Origin: Bradyrhizobium sp.
GTDB taxonomy: Bacteria; Pseudomonadota; Alphaproteobacteria; Rhizobiales; Xanthobacteraceae
Direction of reading: 5' to 3'
Length of the DNA: 6,328 bases
Assembly: GCA_028290305.1 (NCBI GenBank)
Contig: JAQGKC010000020.1
Coordinates: 1 to 6,328, forward strand
Both the position numbers and the translations under genes were made by a program. The notes below the pieces were generated by a model that was not told where the DNA came from, did no database searches, and saw only the letters and a list, made by a program, of their open reading frames with translations. Shown one piece after another: positions 1 to 6,328 of this stretch; position 1 is the stretch's first letter, and every line of letters begins with the position of its first letter.

Positions 1-185
1 GGCTTGAAATAGGAACGGATGGTCTCGACTTCGACGCGCCGGTTGCCTTCGACCTCGATCGAGGAAACGGTCTGCGCGGCGGCAGGCGACGACACAGCCG
101 TAGTGGCCAGCGTCGCAATGACCGGCATAGCGCACATCATCAGGGCAGCAAACAAGCCCCCCCGGACTCGCATTCCAACATTCAT
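1..185 (-). CDS. bamA: BamA outer-membrane assembly factor, N-terminal part (3' end outside window)
   Basis: Translating the minus strand from the ATG at 185 gives 61 complete residues before the window ends. Residues 1-37 look like a Sec signal peptide: a basic start (MNVGMRVR), a hydrophobic core (about 10-30) and an AAA|Q signal peptidase I site (35-37). The mature protein then begins QTVSSIEVEGNRRVEVETIR, the characteristic first strand and helix of a BamA POTRA domain (compare VEGNRRVE.ETI in homologues). BamA is the central beta-barrel of the BAM complex that folds outer-membrane proteins. A weak AAGGG lies 10 bases upstream of the ATG; an in-frame ATG at 173 is an alternative start that keeps the signal peptide. 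Its place directly after rseP is the usual one in proteobacteria, normally followed by lpxD, fabZ and lpxA. The barrel is outside the window. Confidence 0.9.
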   Translation of the reverse strand, partial: MNVGMRVRGGLFAALMMCAMPVIATLATTAVSSPAAAQTVSSIEVEGNRRVEVETIRSYFK

Positions 186-269
186 GCGCAACGCGCCCTT
201 GTCATTCCAGTGCCGACTCGCACCCCCGCGAACCGACAGATTCCCATTTATTGCCCAGCTTGTAGACAA

Positions 270-288
270 TTTTGCCAGGGCGGCAAAA
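270..288. repeat. Perfect inverted repeat TTTTGCC / GGCAAAA in the rseP-bamA spacer
   Basis: TTTTGCC (270-276), a five-base centre AGGGC, and GGCAAAA (282-288) form a perfect 7-bp inverted repeat. It can be a hairpin in RNA or an operator-like site in DNA. On the minus strand the distal arm is followed by AAAATTGTC, without a U-run, so it is not a clear terminator for rseP. Confidence 0.5.
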
Positions 289-293
289 GTCCT

Positions 294-306
294 ATTGCAG
301 TGCAAT
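294..306. promoter_or_regulatory. 13-base palindrome ATTGCA-G-TGCAAT upstream of bamA
   Basis: ATTGCA (294-299), a central G, and TGCAAT (301-306) form a perfect palindrome, the shape expected of a dimeric regulator site. On the minus strand it overlaps a loose promoter-like pair, TTGGAA (about 324-319) and TGCAAT (about 301-296) separated by 17 bases, each matching four of six sigma-70 consensus bases. Both readings are weak and could be chance in this AT-richer stretch. The 173-base spacer 186-358 holds no gene that I can see. Confidence 0.3.
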
Positions 307-358
307 TTCAATTTCATTCCAAGACGTTGCCCATCGGCCACGCCGTTCGAATAAGGCA

Positions 359-1510
359 TCATGAGGCGGCCAGATGCAGGATGTCGTTATAGGTCGCAAA
401 CACCATCAGCATAAGCACCAGCCCTAGTCCGATTCGGAACCCCATTTCCTGGGCCCGGTCCGACAATGGGCGGCCGCGCACGGCCTCGACCGCGTAGAAC
501 AAAAGATGACCGCCATCGAGCAGCGGTACCGGAAACAGGTTCAGCAATCCGATCGAGATCGAAAGTACCGCGGCAAGTTGCACCAGCGCACCAAGACCGA
601 TGGTTGCGACCTGACCTGAAATCTGGGCGATCCGCAGCGGGCCGCCGACCTGGTCGGCCGCTTCGCGCCCGGTAAAGACACCGCCGATATAGGCCAGCGT
701 ACGATCAACCACGAACCAGGTTTCCTTGACCCCGAGCCATAATGCGGTGGCGGGGTCGACGCGTTCGGTCGTGACATCGCCGGGCGACGTCGCGCGGGTG
801 ATTCCCATCACACCCTGCCGATGGGCATTCCCGAACGGGTCCTTCACTTCCTTCAGTTCGGGGGTTCCGCGCAGTTCCAGTGTGGAATCGCCGCGTTTGA
901 TGGAGAACGTCAGTTGATCTCCGGCGTGAGCCACGACGACGCGCTGCATATCGGAGAAGCTTCCGATCGCGCTGCCATCGATCGCCGTCACGACATCGCC
1001 AACCTGAAAGCCCGCCGCCGCGGCGGCGCTGCCCGCCTCGACCTTATCGACGCGCGCCGTCGTGCTTGGTTTGCCAAAAAATGTGAACAGGCCGGTAAAG
1101 ATCACGATCGCCAGAATGAAATTGGCGATCGGACCGGCGGCCACGATCGCGGCGCGGGGACCTACTCTCTTGTGGTGGAAACTGCCCGCGCGCTCTTCCT
1201 CGGTCATGTTGGCGAGCGCTTCGGAAGATGGCGTAGAGGCCTCGCTCTCGTCGCCGAAGAACTTGACGTAGCCGCCGAGCGGGACGGCCGAAATCTTCCA
1301 TCGGGTGCCGTGGCGGTCATTGAAGCCGGCGAGTTCCGGACCGAAGCCGAGCGAGAAAGTTAACACCTTCACGCCGGCCCAGCGGGCGACCAGGAAATGA
1401 CCAAGCTCGTGGAAGAAAACGACGATCGTCAGGACGAACAGGAACGGGATGATGTAGCCAACGAAGCCATGACTCAACGTATTGAAACTATGTAGAAAAA
1501 ACTCAGACAT
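359..1510 (-). CDS. rseP: Site-2 intramembrane zinc metalloprotease, RseP/MmpA type
   Basis: This inner-membrane site-2 protease cleaves substrates within the membrane, classically anti-sigma factors (RseA in E. coli) and leftover signal peptides; in Caulobacter the homologue MmpA cleaves PodJ. The 383-residue protein has the zinc motif HELGH (34-38) in the first membrane helix (about 18-42), a second hydrophobic segment (about 119-147) with GPIANF, one PDZ-like domain (about 150-218) with the ligand-loop-like GFQVGDVV, and two C-terminal membrane helices (about 306-327 and 357-375). NLFPVPLLDGG (324-334) carries D332, the third zinc ligand. Only one PDZ domain is present, unlike the two of E. 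coli RseP (450 residues); single-PDZ forms are known in alphaproteobacteria. It lies 43 bases after dxr and 173 bases before bamA, its usual neighbours. The substrate cannot be deduced here. Confidence 0.95.
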   Translation of the reverse strand: MSEFFLHSFNTLSHGFVGYIIPFLFVLTIVVFFHELGHFLVARWAGVKVLTFSLGFGPELAGFNDRHGTRWKISAVPLGGYVKFFGDESEASTPSSEALANMTEEERAGSFHHKRVGPRAAIVAAGPIANFILAIVIFTGLFTFFGKPSTTARVDKVEAGSAAAAAGFQVGDVVTAIDGSAIGSFSDMQRVVVAHAGDQLTFSIKRGDSTLELRGTPELKEVKDPFGNAHRQGVMGITRATSPGDVTTERVDPATALWLGVKETWFVVDRTLAYIGGVFTGREAADQVGGPLRIAQISGQVATIGLGALVQLAAVLSISIGLLNLFPVPLLDGGHLLFYAVEAVRGRPLSDRAQEMGFRIGLGLVLMLMVFATYNDILHLAAS

Positions 1511-1516
1511 CCAATT

Positions 1517-1522
1517 CCCCTC
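1517..1522 (-). promoter_or_regulatory. Shine-Dalgarno of rseP
   Basis: GAGGGG on the minus strand ends six bases before the rseP ATG at 1510 and supports that start. It directly follows the hairpin at 1526-1542, so hairpin formation could influence access of ribosomes; that last point is inference. Confidence 0.65.
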
Positions 1523-1525
1523 ACC

Positions 1526-1542
1526 CAGAGCCTACGGCTCTG
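1526..1542. repeat. Perfect 7-bp hairpin in the dxr-rseP spacer
   Basis: CAGAGCC (1526-1532) and GGCTCTG (1536-1542) form a perfect 7-bp stem with a three-base loop inside the 43-base spacer. The flanks are C-rich on the plus strand (CCCCTCACC before, CCCCCAACCCT after). This resembles the short REP-like palindromes common in spacers of Rhizobiales, but that kinship is only an impression. In mRNA the hairpin sits three bases upstream of the rseP Shine-Dalgarno. No U-tract follows, so it is not a standard terminator. Confidence 0.55.
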
Positions 1543-1553
1543 CCCCCAACCCT

Positions 1554-2777
1554 CTAGGATGCCTTTGCGGCAATTTGAGGCAAGAGGGTGGCAGCTTTAT
1601 TTCGCGCGTTATGGTCAACGGCGATGGCATCATCCGCCGACGTCAGCGGCGCCAGATTGCCGGAGCGAATCCAGGCGTCCATCGTCGCTTCAACGAGCCG
1701 CGCGATCGCGCCGAATTTGATCTTGCCGGCAATGAATGCCGCGACCGCCACTTCGTTGGCGGCATTGTAAACCGTGGTCGCGCCACGGCCGGTCCGCAGT
1801 GCATCATAAGCCAGCCGAAGTCCCGGAAAACGGTCGAAATCCGGCGCCTCGAAGGTCAATTGTCCGATCTTGGCGAGATCGAGCTTGGCTGCCGGCCCGA
1901 CAATCCGGTCGGGCCATCCGAGGCAATGCGCGATCGGCGTGCGCATGTCGGGCGCTCCCAACTGCGCCACCACCGAACGATCGGAAAATTCGACCATGCC
2001 GTGAACGATCGACTGCGGATGCACCAGAACGTCGATCTCATCCGGTGTCAGTGCAAACAGGTAAGAGGCTTCGATAACCTCGAGCCCCTTATTCATCATC
2101 GACGCCGAATCGATGGTGATCTTCTGCCCCATGCTCCAGTTCGGATGTTTCAGCGCCTGCGCCAACGTCGCCTGCTCGATGTCTTTGCTGGCCCAGGTCC
2201 GGAATGGTCCGCCTGATGCGGTGATGATGACGCGAACCAGTTCATCCCGGTTGCCGGAACCGAGCGCCTGAAACAGCGCATTATGTTCGGAATCGGCCGG
2301 CAGGATGCAGGCCCCGGCCTTCGCCGCGCGCTGCATGAAGAAATCACCCGCGCAGACAAGGCATTCCTTGTTGGCAAGCGCAACCGTCGCGCCCCGATCC
2401 ACCGCCGCAAGCGCGGGCTTCAATCCGGCGGCACCACTGACCGCAGCCATCACCCAATCCGCCGGCCGCGCCGCGGCTTCAATGATCGCACTCTCGCCTG
2501 CCCCGCATTCGGTGCCCGTTCCAGCCAGCGCGTCTTCCAGATCTTCCAGCAGATTCGGGTCGGCGATGGCCACAAAGCGTGCGTCGAATTCCTTCGCCAG
2601 TTTTGCCAGCCCCACGACATTGGTGTTCGCCGTCAGAGCCTCGACTTGATAGCGATCGGGCGACGCCCTCAGCAGATCCATCGTGCTGTCACCGATTGAT
2701 CCGGTGGCACCGAGGACGGTGACGGCACGTACGGCGGATACCGCGGCCTTGCTGTTACGCAACGGAACTGCGCTCAT
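1554..2777 (-). CDS. dxr: 1-deoxy-D-xylulose 5-phosphate reductoisomerase
   Basis: Dxr (IspC) rearranges and reduces DXP to MEP with NADPH, the committed step of the MEP route to IPP; it is the known fosmidomycin target. The 407-residue protein starts at the ATG at 2777, four bases after the cdsA stop. Motifs in order are the NADPH fold GATGSIG (23-29), ANKE (135-138), the metal site DSEHNA with D162 and E164, ASGGPFR (187-193), the flexible active-site loop HPNWSMG (211-217), [11 protein letters not shown] (227-237, with N229, K230 and metal-ligand E233), and HPQSIVHG (253-260). The C-terminal helical domain follows, with [10 protein letters not shown] (339-348). An in-frame ATG at 2897 would add 40 residues overlapping cdsA and is not favoured. 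Its product supplies, after several steps, the IPP used by UppS two genes upstream. It ends with TAG. Confidence 0.97.
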   Translation of the reverse strand: MSAVPLRNSKAAVSAVRAVTVLGATGSIGDSTMDLLRASPDRYQVEALTANTNVVGLAKLAKEFDARFVAIADPNLLEDLEDALAGTGTECGAGESAIIEAAARPADWVMAAVSGAAGLKPALAAVDRGATVALANKECLVCAGDFFMQRAAKAGACILPADSEHNALFQALGSGNRDELVRVIITASGGPFRTWASKDIEQATLAQALKHPNWSMGQKITIDSASMMNKGLEVIEASYLFALTPDEIDVLVHPQSIVHGMVEFSDRSVVAQLGAPDMRTPIAHCLGWPDRIVGPAAKLDLAKIGQLTFEAPDFDRFPGLRLAYDALRTGRGATTVYNAANEVAVAAFIAGKIKFGAIARLVEATMDAWIRSGNLAPLTSADDAIAVDHNARNKAATLLPQIAAKAS

Positions 2778-2781
2778 ATTT

Positions 2782-3626
2782 TCACCAAACCATAAGACCG
2801 CGGCCGACGCCATCCACGCCGCCCCGCAAAAGGCCGAAAATCGCCGCCAGGACGACCGCGGCAACGAAGCCGTCGAGACGATCGAGCAATCCGCCATGCC
2901 CGGGAATGATCTGGCTGGAGTCCTTGACGCCGAAACGCCGTTTCACTGCGGATTCAAAGAGATCGCCGAGTTGCGAAGCAATCGAGAGAGCCGCGCCCAG
3001 TAGCAGCAAAGGGCCCGTTTTACCGCAGCCGAACGCTGCAAACCCCGCTGAAATCACAAGGCTCGCTGCAAAGCCGCCTATGGCGCCGGCCCATGTCTTC
3101 TTGGGACTGACCCGCGGCCAGAGTTTCGGCCCGCCGATGCCGCGGCCGGCGAAATAACCGCCGATATCGGTCACCCACACCACGAGAAGGACTAGGATCA
3201 GCGCCACAAATCCCCAGACCGGATCGAGGCGCAGCAGAACCGAGGCCATCTCCGCCGTGGCGGCATAGAAAAATCCCGTCGCAGCCCAGATGCGCCGCTC
3301 CGGCGAAAGCCACGCAACGGCCAACAGGCCAAGCGTCAATGCAATGAGCGAGGCCTCGATCCGCCCGAGCGCGAGACACAACCCGGCAATCGCAAGTGCA
3401 ACAACGCCTGATGCGACCGCCCGCGTCTGCCGCGCTGCCCCCACGATCGCCAGCCATTCCATATAGAGTCCGATCGCGACCAGCGTGACCAGCGTGATCC
3501 ACAGCCATCCACCGGCATAAGCGATGGCGATGGCGACAGGTGCGAGCACGAGTGCTGCCATGACGCGCATGAGGAGATTGCGTGCACCCTGCTCCGCAAC
3601 AGCCGCGGGCGCGGCTTCGCCCTCGG

Positions 3627-3630
<4 letters not shown>
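2782..3630 (-). CDS. cdsA: Phosphatidate cytidylyltransferase (CDP-diacylglycerol synthase), GTG start
   Basis: CdsA converts phosphatidic acid and CTP to CDP-diacylglycerol, the branch-point precursor of membrane phospholipids, in the inner membrane. With the GTG start at 3630 the protein has 282 residues. It is largely hydrophobic, with roughly seven to eight membrane segments between residue 22 and 270. The family signature is complete: S227-x-x-K230-R231, then K236-D237, P243-x-H245-G246-G247, and D250-R251-L252-D253, including the acidic residues known in the family to bind metal and CTP. I chose GTG because it overlaps the uppS stop as GTGA. The reading frame stays open to an ATG at 3768, but that would add 46 Arg-rich residues running 140 bases into uppS and looks spurious. 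A later Met at residue 21 would drop only a polar tail and cannot be excluded. It ends four bases before dxr. Confidence 0.95.
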
Positions 3631-4385
<755 letters not shown>

Positions 4386-4390
4386 CGGTC

Positions 4391-4460
4391 AATCCCTGGA
4401 GCGTTTTCGAGCGAAGTGGACACCGGTTCGTGTGAGGAAAACGCGTCAAAACAAAAAGAT
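4391..4460. repeat. Palindromic intergenic element, likely interspersed repeat of Bradyrhizobium relatives
   Basis: The 79-base frr-uppS spacer is almost wholly occupied by a sequence with a perfect 8-bp inverted repeat, GCGTTTTC (4401-4408) and GAAAACGC (4437-4444). Inside it is a second, imperfect stem: CGAA (4412-4415) with TTCG (4427-4430), continuing to TGG/CCG pairs (4417-4419 with 4423-4425, one G-T wobble) around an ACA loop. An A-rich tail (TCAAAACAAAAAGAT) follows on the plus strand. From memory, near-identical sequence (GCGTTTTCGAGCGAAGTGGA and its continuation) recurs in intergenic regions across Bradyrhizobium and relatives. The structure is seen; the repeat-family assignment is recollection and only one copy is in this window. 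Element boundaries are approximate. In the transcript it would form a long hairpin between the frr stop and the uppS start. Confidence 0.65.
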
Positions 4461-4464
4461 GGCG

Positions 4465-5028
4465 CTAAACGGTGAGGATTTCCTTTTCCTTGGCCGCAAG
4501 CAACTGATCGATCTCGGAAATCGTCCCGTCGGTCGCCTTCTGCACATCAGCGGCCAGACGTTCCTGATCGTCCTCGGAAATTTCGTGATTCTTTTCGAGC
4601 TTCTTGACGGTATCGAGGCCATCGCGGCGGACATGCCGCACCGCGACCTTTGCCGCCTCGGCATATTTATGCGCCACCTTCACCAATTCCTTGCGGCGCT
4701 CTTCATTGAGTTCGGGAATTCGAAGCCGAAGCACCTGGCCTTCGGTGGCGGGGCTTAGGCCTAGATTGGAATCGACGATCGCCTTCTCCACCGCCTTGAC
4801 CATCGACTTGTCCCATACCTGCACGGAGAGCAGGCGCGGCTCCGGCACGCTGATGGTCGCGAGTTGATTAAGCGGCATGTGGCTGCCGTAGGCTTCGACC
4901 TGCACCGGCTCCAGCATCGAAGCCGCAGCCCGGCCGGTTCGCAGACCGCCCAGTTCATGCTTGAGAGACTGGGTAGCGCCCTGCATTCGGCGCTTCAATT
5001 CGTTAATGTCGAAACTACCCGTGGGCAT
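4465..5028 (-). CDS. frr: Ribosome recycling factor
   Basis: RRF, together with EF-G, splits the post-termination 70S complex so that ribosomes can start again. The predicted protein has 187 residues against 185 in E. coli. Domain I (three-helix bundle) is formed by the N-terminal helix with LRTGRA (29-34) and the two long C-terminal helices. Domain II is the short inserted beta domain, containing [14 protein letters not shown] (52-65). [12 protein letters not shown] (104-115) and RHVRRD (131-136) follow; the arginines of the latter correspond to the conserved rRNA-binding cluster (E. coli R129, R132, R133). The start is set by an AGGAGG site. It ends with TAG and is separated from uppS by a 79-base spacer nearly filled with a repeat-like element. 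Identification is firm. Confidence 0.98.
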   Translation of the reverse strand: MPTGSFDINELKRRMQGATQSLKHELGGLRTGRAAASMLEPVQVEAYGSHMPLNQLATISVPEPRLLSVQVWDKSMVKAVEKAIVDSNLGLSPATEGQVLRLRIPELNEERRKELVKVAHKYAEAAKVAVRHVRRDGLDTVKKLEKNHEISEDDQERLAADVQKATDGTISEIDQLLAAKEKEILTV

Positions 5029-5038
5029 AACACTCTCC

Positions 5039-5044
5039 CCTCCT
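5039..5044 (-). promoter_or_regulatory. Strong Shine-Dalgarno of frr
   Basis: The minus strand reads AGGAGG followed by GGAGAGTGTT and then the frr ATG, giving a full consensus site 10 bases from the start. It is the strongest ribosome binding site in the window and fixes the frr start at 5028. The rest of the 69-base pyrH-frr spacer shows no inverted repeat and no clear promoter. Confidence 0.8.
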
Positions 5045-5097
5045 GATATTCATCATCGAGACCGCCAACCTGCGTGCACCCGATGCCTCACAAGCCG

Positions 5098-5814
5098 TCA
5101 CCCGGCGACGATGGTGCCGTGGCCGGTGCCGCGCAGGATCGCGCCAATCGAACCCGGTTCGGCGATCGAGAACACGATGATAGGCAGCGACGTCTCGCGG
5201 GCAAGCGCGAAAGCGGTCGCATCCATCACCTTGTAGCCGCCCTCAATCGCCTGTGAATGCGTCAAACGGTCAAACCGCTTGGCGGATGGGTCCTTTTTAG
5301 GGTCGGCACTGTAGACGCCATCGACATTGGTGGCCTTCAGTACCGCCTGCGCGCCGATTTCGGCGGCCCGCAACACCGCGGTCGTATCGGTGGTGAAGAA
5401 CGGATTACCGGTTCCACCGCCAAGCAGCACGATTCGTCCCTCGGCGAGATATTTGTGCGTCGTTCCCCGGGTGAACAGCTCGCAAATCTGCGGCATGACG
5501 AATGCCGATAGCGTCCGCGCCGGGGCCCCCCGCCGCTCGATCGCAGCCTCGAGCGCCAGGCAGTTCATGACGGTTGCAAGCATGCCCATGGTATCGCCGG
5601 TGGGGCGGGAGACGCCGCGCGACGACACCTCCACGCCGCGGACGATGTTTCCGCCGCCGACCACAACGGCAATCTCACTGCCCAATTGGCGGGCTGCGAT
5701 GAGATCGCCGGCGATCCGGTCGACGGTTGGCTGATCGATGCCGAAGGATTGCGCGCCGGCGAGGTATTCGCCCGAGAGCTTGATCACGACGCGACGATAG
5801 ACCGGCTCAGCCAT
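5098..5814 (-). CDS. pyrH: UMP kinase (uridylate kinase)
   Basis: PyrH phosphorylates UMP to UDP with ATP, the step that feeds all UTP and CTP synthesis; the bacterial enzyme is a hexamer of the amino-acid-kinase fold, regulated by GTP and UTP. The 238-residue protein is normal length. Visible motifs in order are KLSGE (12-16, phosphate binding), [10 protein letters not shown] (51-60), [11 protein letters not shown] (74-84, UMP site and oligomer contact), [13 protein letters not shown] (134-146, UMP phosphate binding), KATNVDGVY (160-168) followed by DP (171-172), and MDATAFALA (197-205). The ATG start gives the standard N-terminus [16 protein letters not shown]. Its Shine-Dalgarno is modest: AAGGA at 5832-5828, an unusually long 13 bases from the start. 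It lies between tsf and frr, the usual order, and ends in TGA 69 bases before frr. Confidence 0.98.
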   Translation of the reverse strand: MAEPVYRRVVIKLSGEYLAGAQSFGIDQPTVDRIAGDLIAARQLGSEIAVVVGGGNIVRGVEVSSRGVSRPTGDTMGMLATVMNCLALEAAIERRGAPARTLSAFVMPQICELFTRGTTHKYLAEGRIVLLGGGTGNPFFTTDTTAVLRAAEIGAQAVLKATNVDGVYSADPKKDPSAKRFDRLTHSQAIEGGYKVMDATAFALARETSLPIIVFSIAEPGSIGAILRGTGHGTIVAG

Positions 5815-5845
5815 GATGCGATCGCTTTCCTTCCCGCGCAGGCCA

Positions 5846-5883
5846 CTCCCGGCGCCAAATCTGCCGGGAGGACGTTTCCCGGC
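5846..5883 (-). promoter_or_regulatory. Three-arm alternative hairpin region in the tsf-pyrH spacer
   Basis: In mRNA sense, just after the tsf stop codon, come three arms: GCCGGGA (5883-5877), CTCCCGGC with its reverse-complement partners on both sides (5870-5863), and GCCGGGAG (5853-5846). The middle arm can pair with the first (7 bp stem, 7-nt loop) or the third (8 bp stem, 9-nt loop), but not both at once. This layout resembles an attenuator or an mRNA-processing site between tsf and pyrH. No U-tract follows either hairpin, so a classical intrinsic terminator is not supported. The arms are seen directly; any function is inference. Confidence 0.45.
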
Positions 5884-5885
5884 GG

Positions 5886-6328
5886 TTATTTCTGGCCGCT
5901 GGCCGCCGCGACTTCGGCCGCGAAATCGGATTCCTGCTTTTCGATTCCCTCGCCGAGAGCATAGCGCACAAATCCGGTCACCTTGATCGGTGCGCCGACT
6001 TTACCCTCAGCTTCTTTCACCGCCTGGGCGACCGACTTGGCGTTATCATGGATAAAGGCCTGCTCCAGCAGGCAAACTTCCTTGTAGAAGGTCTTGAGGC
6101 CCGACTCGACGATCTTCGCGATGACGTTCTCCGGCTTGCCCTGCTGGCGGTATTTGTCCGCAAGCAGGTCCTTCTCGCGCTTGACCAGCGCGGGATCCAG
6201 CCCCGCCGGATCCAGCGCCTGCGGATTGGCAGCCGCGACATGCATCGCGAGCTGGCGGCCGAGGGCTGCGAGTTCGCCGGTCTTGCCAGCGGATTCGAGC
6301 GCCACGATCACGCCCATCTTGCCCGCGC
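5886..6328 (-). CDS. tsf: Elongation factor Ts, C-terminal part (5' end outside window)
   Basis: Elongation factor Ts is the cytoplasmic guanine-nucleotide exchange factor that recharges EF-Tu with GTP during translation. The window cuts the gene, so about 146 C-terminal residues are visible and the true start lies beyond the right edge; the first in-frame Met (base 6317) is internal. Family features seen are the stretch with [10 protein letters not shown], the following helical segment with [12 protein letters not shown], and the C-terminal signature [15 protein letters not shown] close to the end, which matches the typical EF-Ts tail (GEGIEKVETDFAAEV in E. coli). It ends with TAA, 71 bases before pyrH on the same strand. 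In most bacteria rpsB lies just upstream; that is expected here but not visible. The N-terminal domain that contacts the EF-Tu G domain cannot be assessed. The identification is firm. Confidence 0.97.
   Translation of the reverse strand, partial: AGKMGVIVALESAGKTGELAALGRQLAMHVAAANPQALDPAGLDPALVKREKDLLADKYRQQGKPENVIAKIVESGLKTFYKEVCLLEQAFIHDNAKSVAQAVKEAEGKVGAPIKVTGFVRYALGEGIEKQESDFAAEVAAASGQK

Noticed and set aside
19..354. Plus-strand open frame of 111 codons at the left edge
   Set aside because: Lies opposite the bamA signal peptide and POTRA start and the rseP-bamA spacer; the minus-strand reading is clearly the coding one.
821..1363. 180-codon plus-strand open frame opposite rseP
   Set aside because: Fully antisense to the PDZ and membrane part of rseP; the Asp/Arg/Ala-rich product has no motif.
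1482..2216. 244-codon plus-strand open frame opposite dxr
   Set aside because: Antisense to catalytic motifs of dxr, low-complexity basic composition, no family resemblance and no convincing ribosome binding site.
2778..2897. Upstream in-frame ATG extending dxr by 40 residues
   Set aside because: The extension lies inside cdsA, has no Dxr similarity, and the ATG at 2777 gives the normal 407-residue length.
5015..5056. 13-codon open frame (ATGATG start) overlapping the frr ribosome binding site and start
   Set aside because: Out of frame with frr and lacking a good Shine-Dalgarno of its own; such short frames are common by chance and nothing supports a leader peptide.
5846..5870. Intrinsic terminator after tsf
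   Set aside because: The stem is good, but the bases after it on the minus strand are TGGCCTGCGC, with no U-tract; kept only as a hairpin.

Overview
This 6.3 kb window is GC-rich chromosomal DNA from an alphaproteobacterium, most likely a member of the Bradyrhizobium / Rhodopseudomonas / Nitrobacter / Afipia group. Three things point there: the gene order, the character of the encoded proteins, and a short palindromic element between frr and uppS that I recognise from memory as an interspersed repeat of that group. Species cannot be fixed from the window alone.

All eight genes lie on the minus strand, so transcription runs from high to low coordinates. The order is tsf (3' part only), pyrH, frr, uppS, cdsA, dxr, rseP/mmpA, bamA (5' part only). 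This is the well-known core cluster joining translation (tsf, frr), pyrimidine nucleotide supply (pyrH), isoprenoid and envelope lipid synthesis (dxr, uppS, cdsA) and envelope protein handling (rseP, bamA). Dxr commits carbon to the MEP pathway that makes IPP. UppS uses IPP to build the undecaprenyl carrier lipid for peptidoglycan and surface polysaccharides. CdsA makes CDP-diacylglycerol for phospholipids. RseP cuts membrane-embedded substrates. BamA inserts outer-membrane beta-barrels.

The uppS-cdsA-dxr part is the tightest: uppS and cdsA overlap by the four bases GTGA, and dxr starts 4 bases after cdsA stops. The other junctions are short spacers, and most hold palindromic sequence. tsf-pyrH (71 bp) has three arms that can form two mutually exclusive hairpins. 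pyrH-frr (69 bp) has only a strong Shine-Dalgarno. frr-uppS (79 bp) is almost filled by the repeat-like element. dxr-rseP (43 bp) has a perfect 7-bp hairpin just before the rseP ribosome binding site. rseP-bamA (173 bp) has two perfect inverted repeats and is the likeliest place for an internal promoter.

All visible proteins are full length for their families, apart from the two cut by the window edges, and keep their catalytic motifs. I see no mobile element, CRISPR array, RNA gene, frameshift or foreign insert, and no undescribed multi-gene system. What merits a second look is in the spacers.
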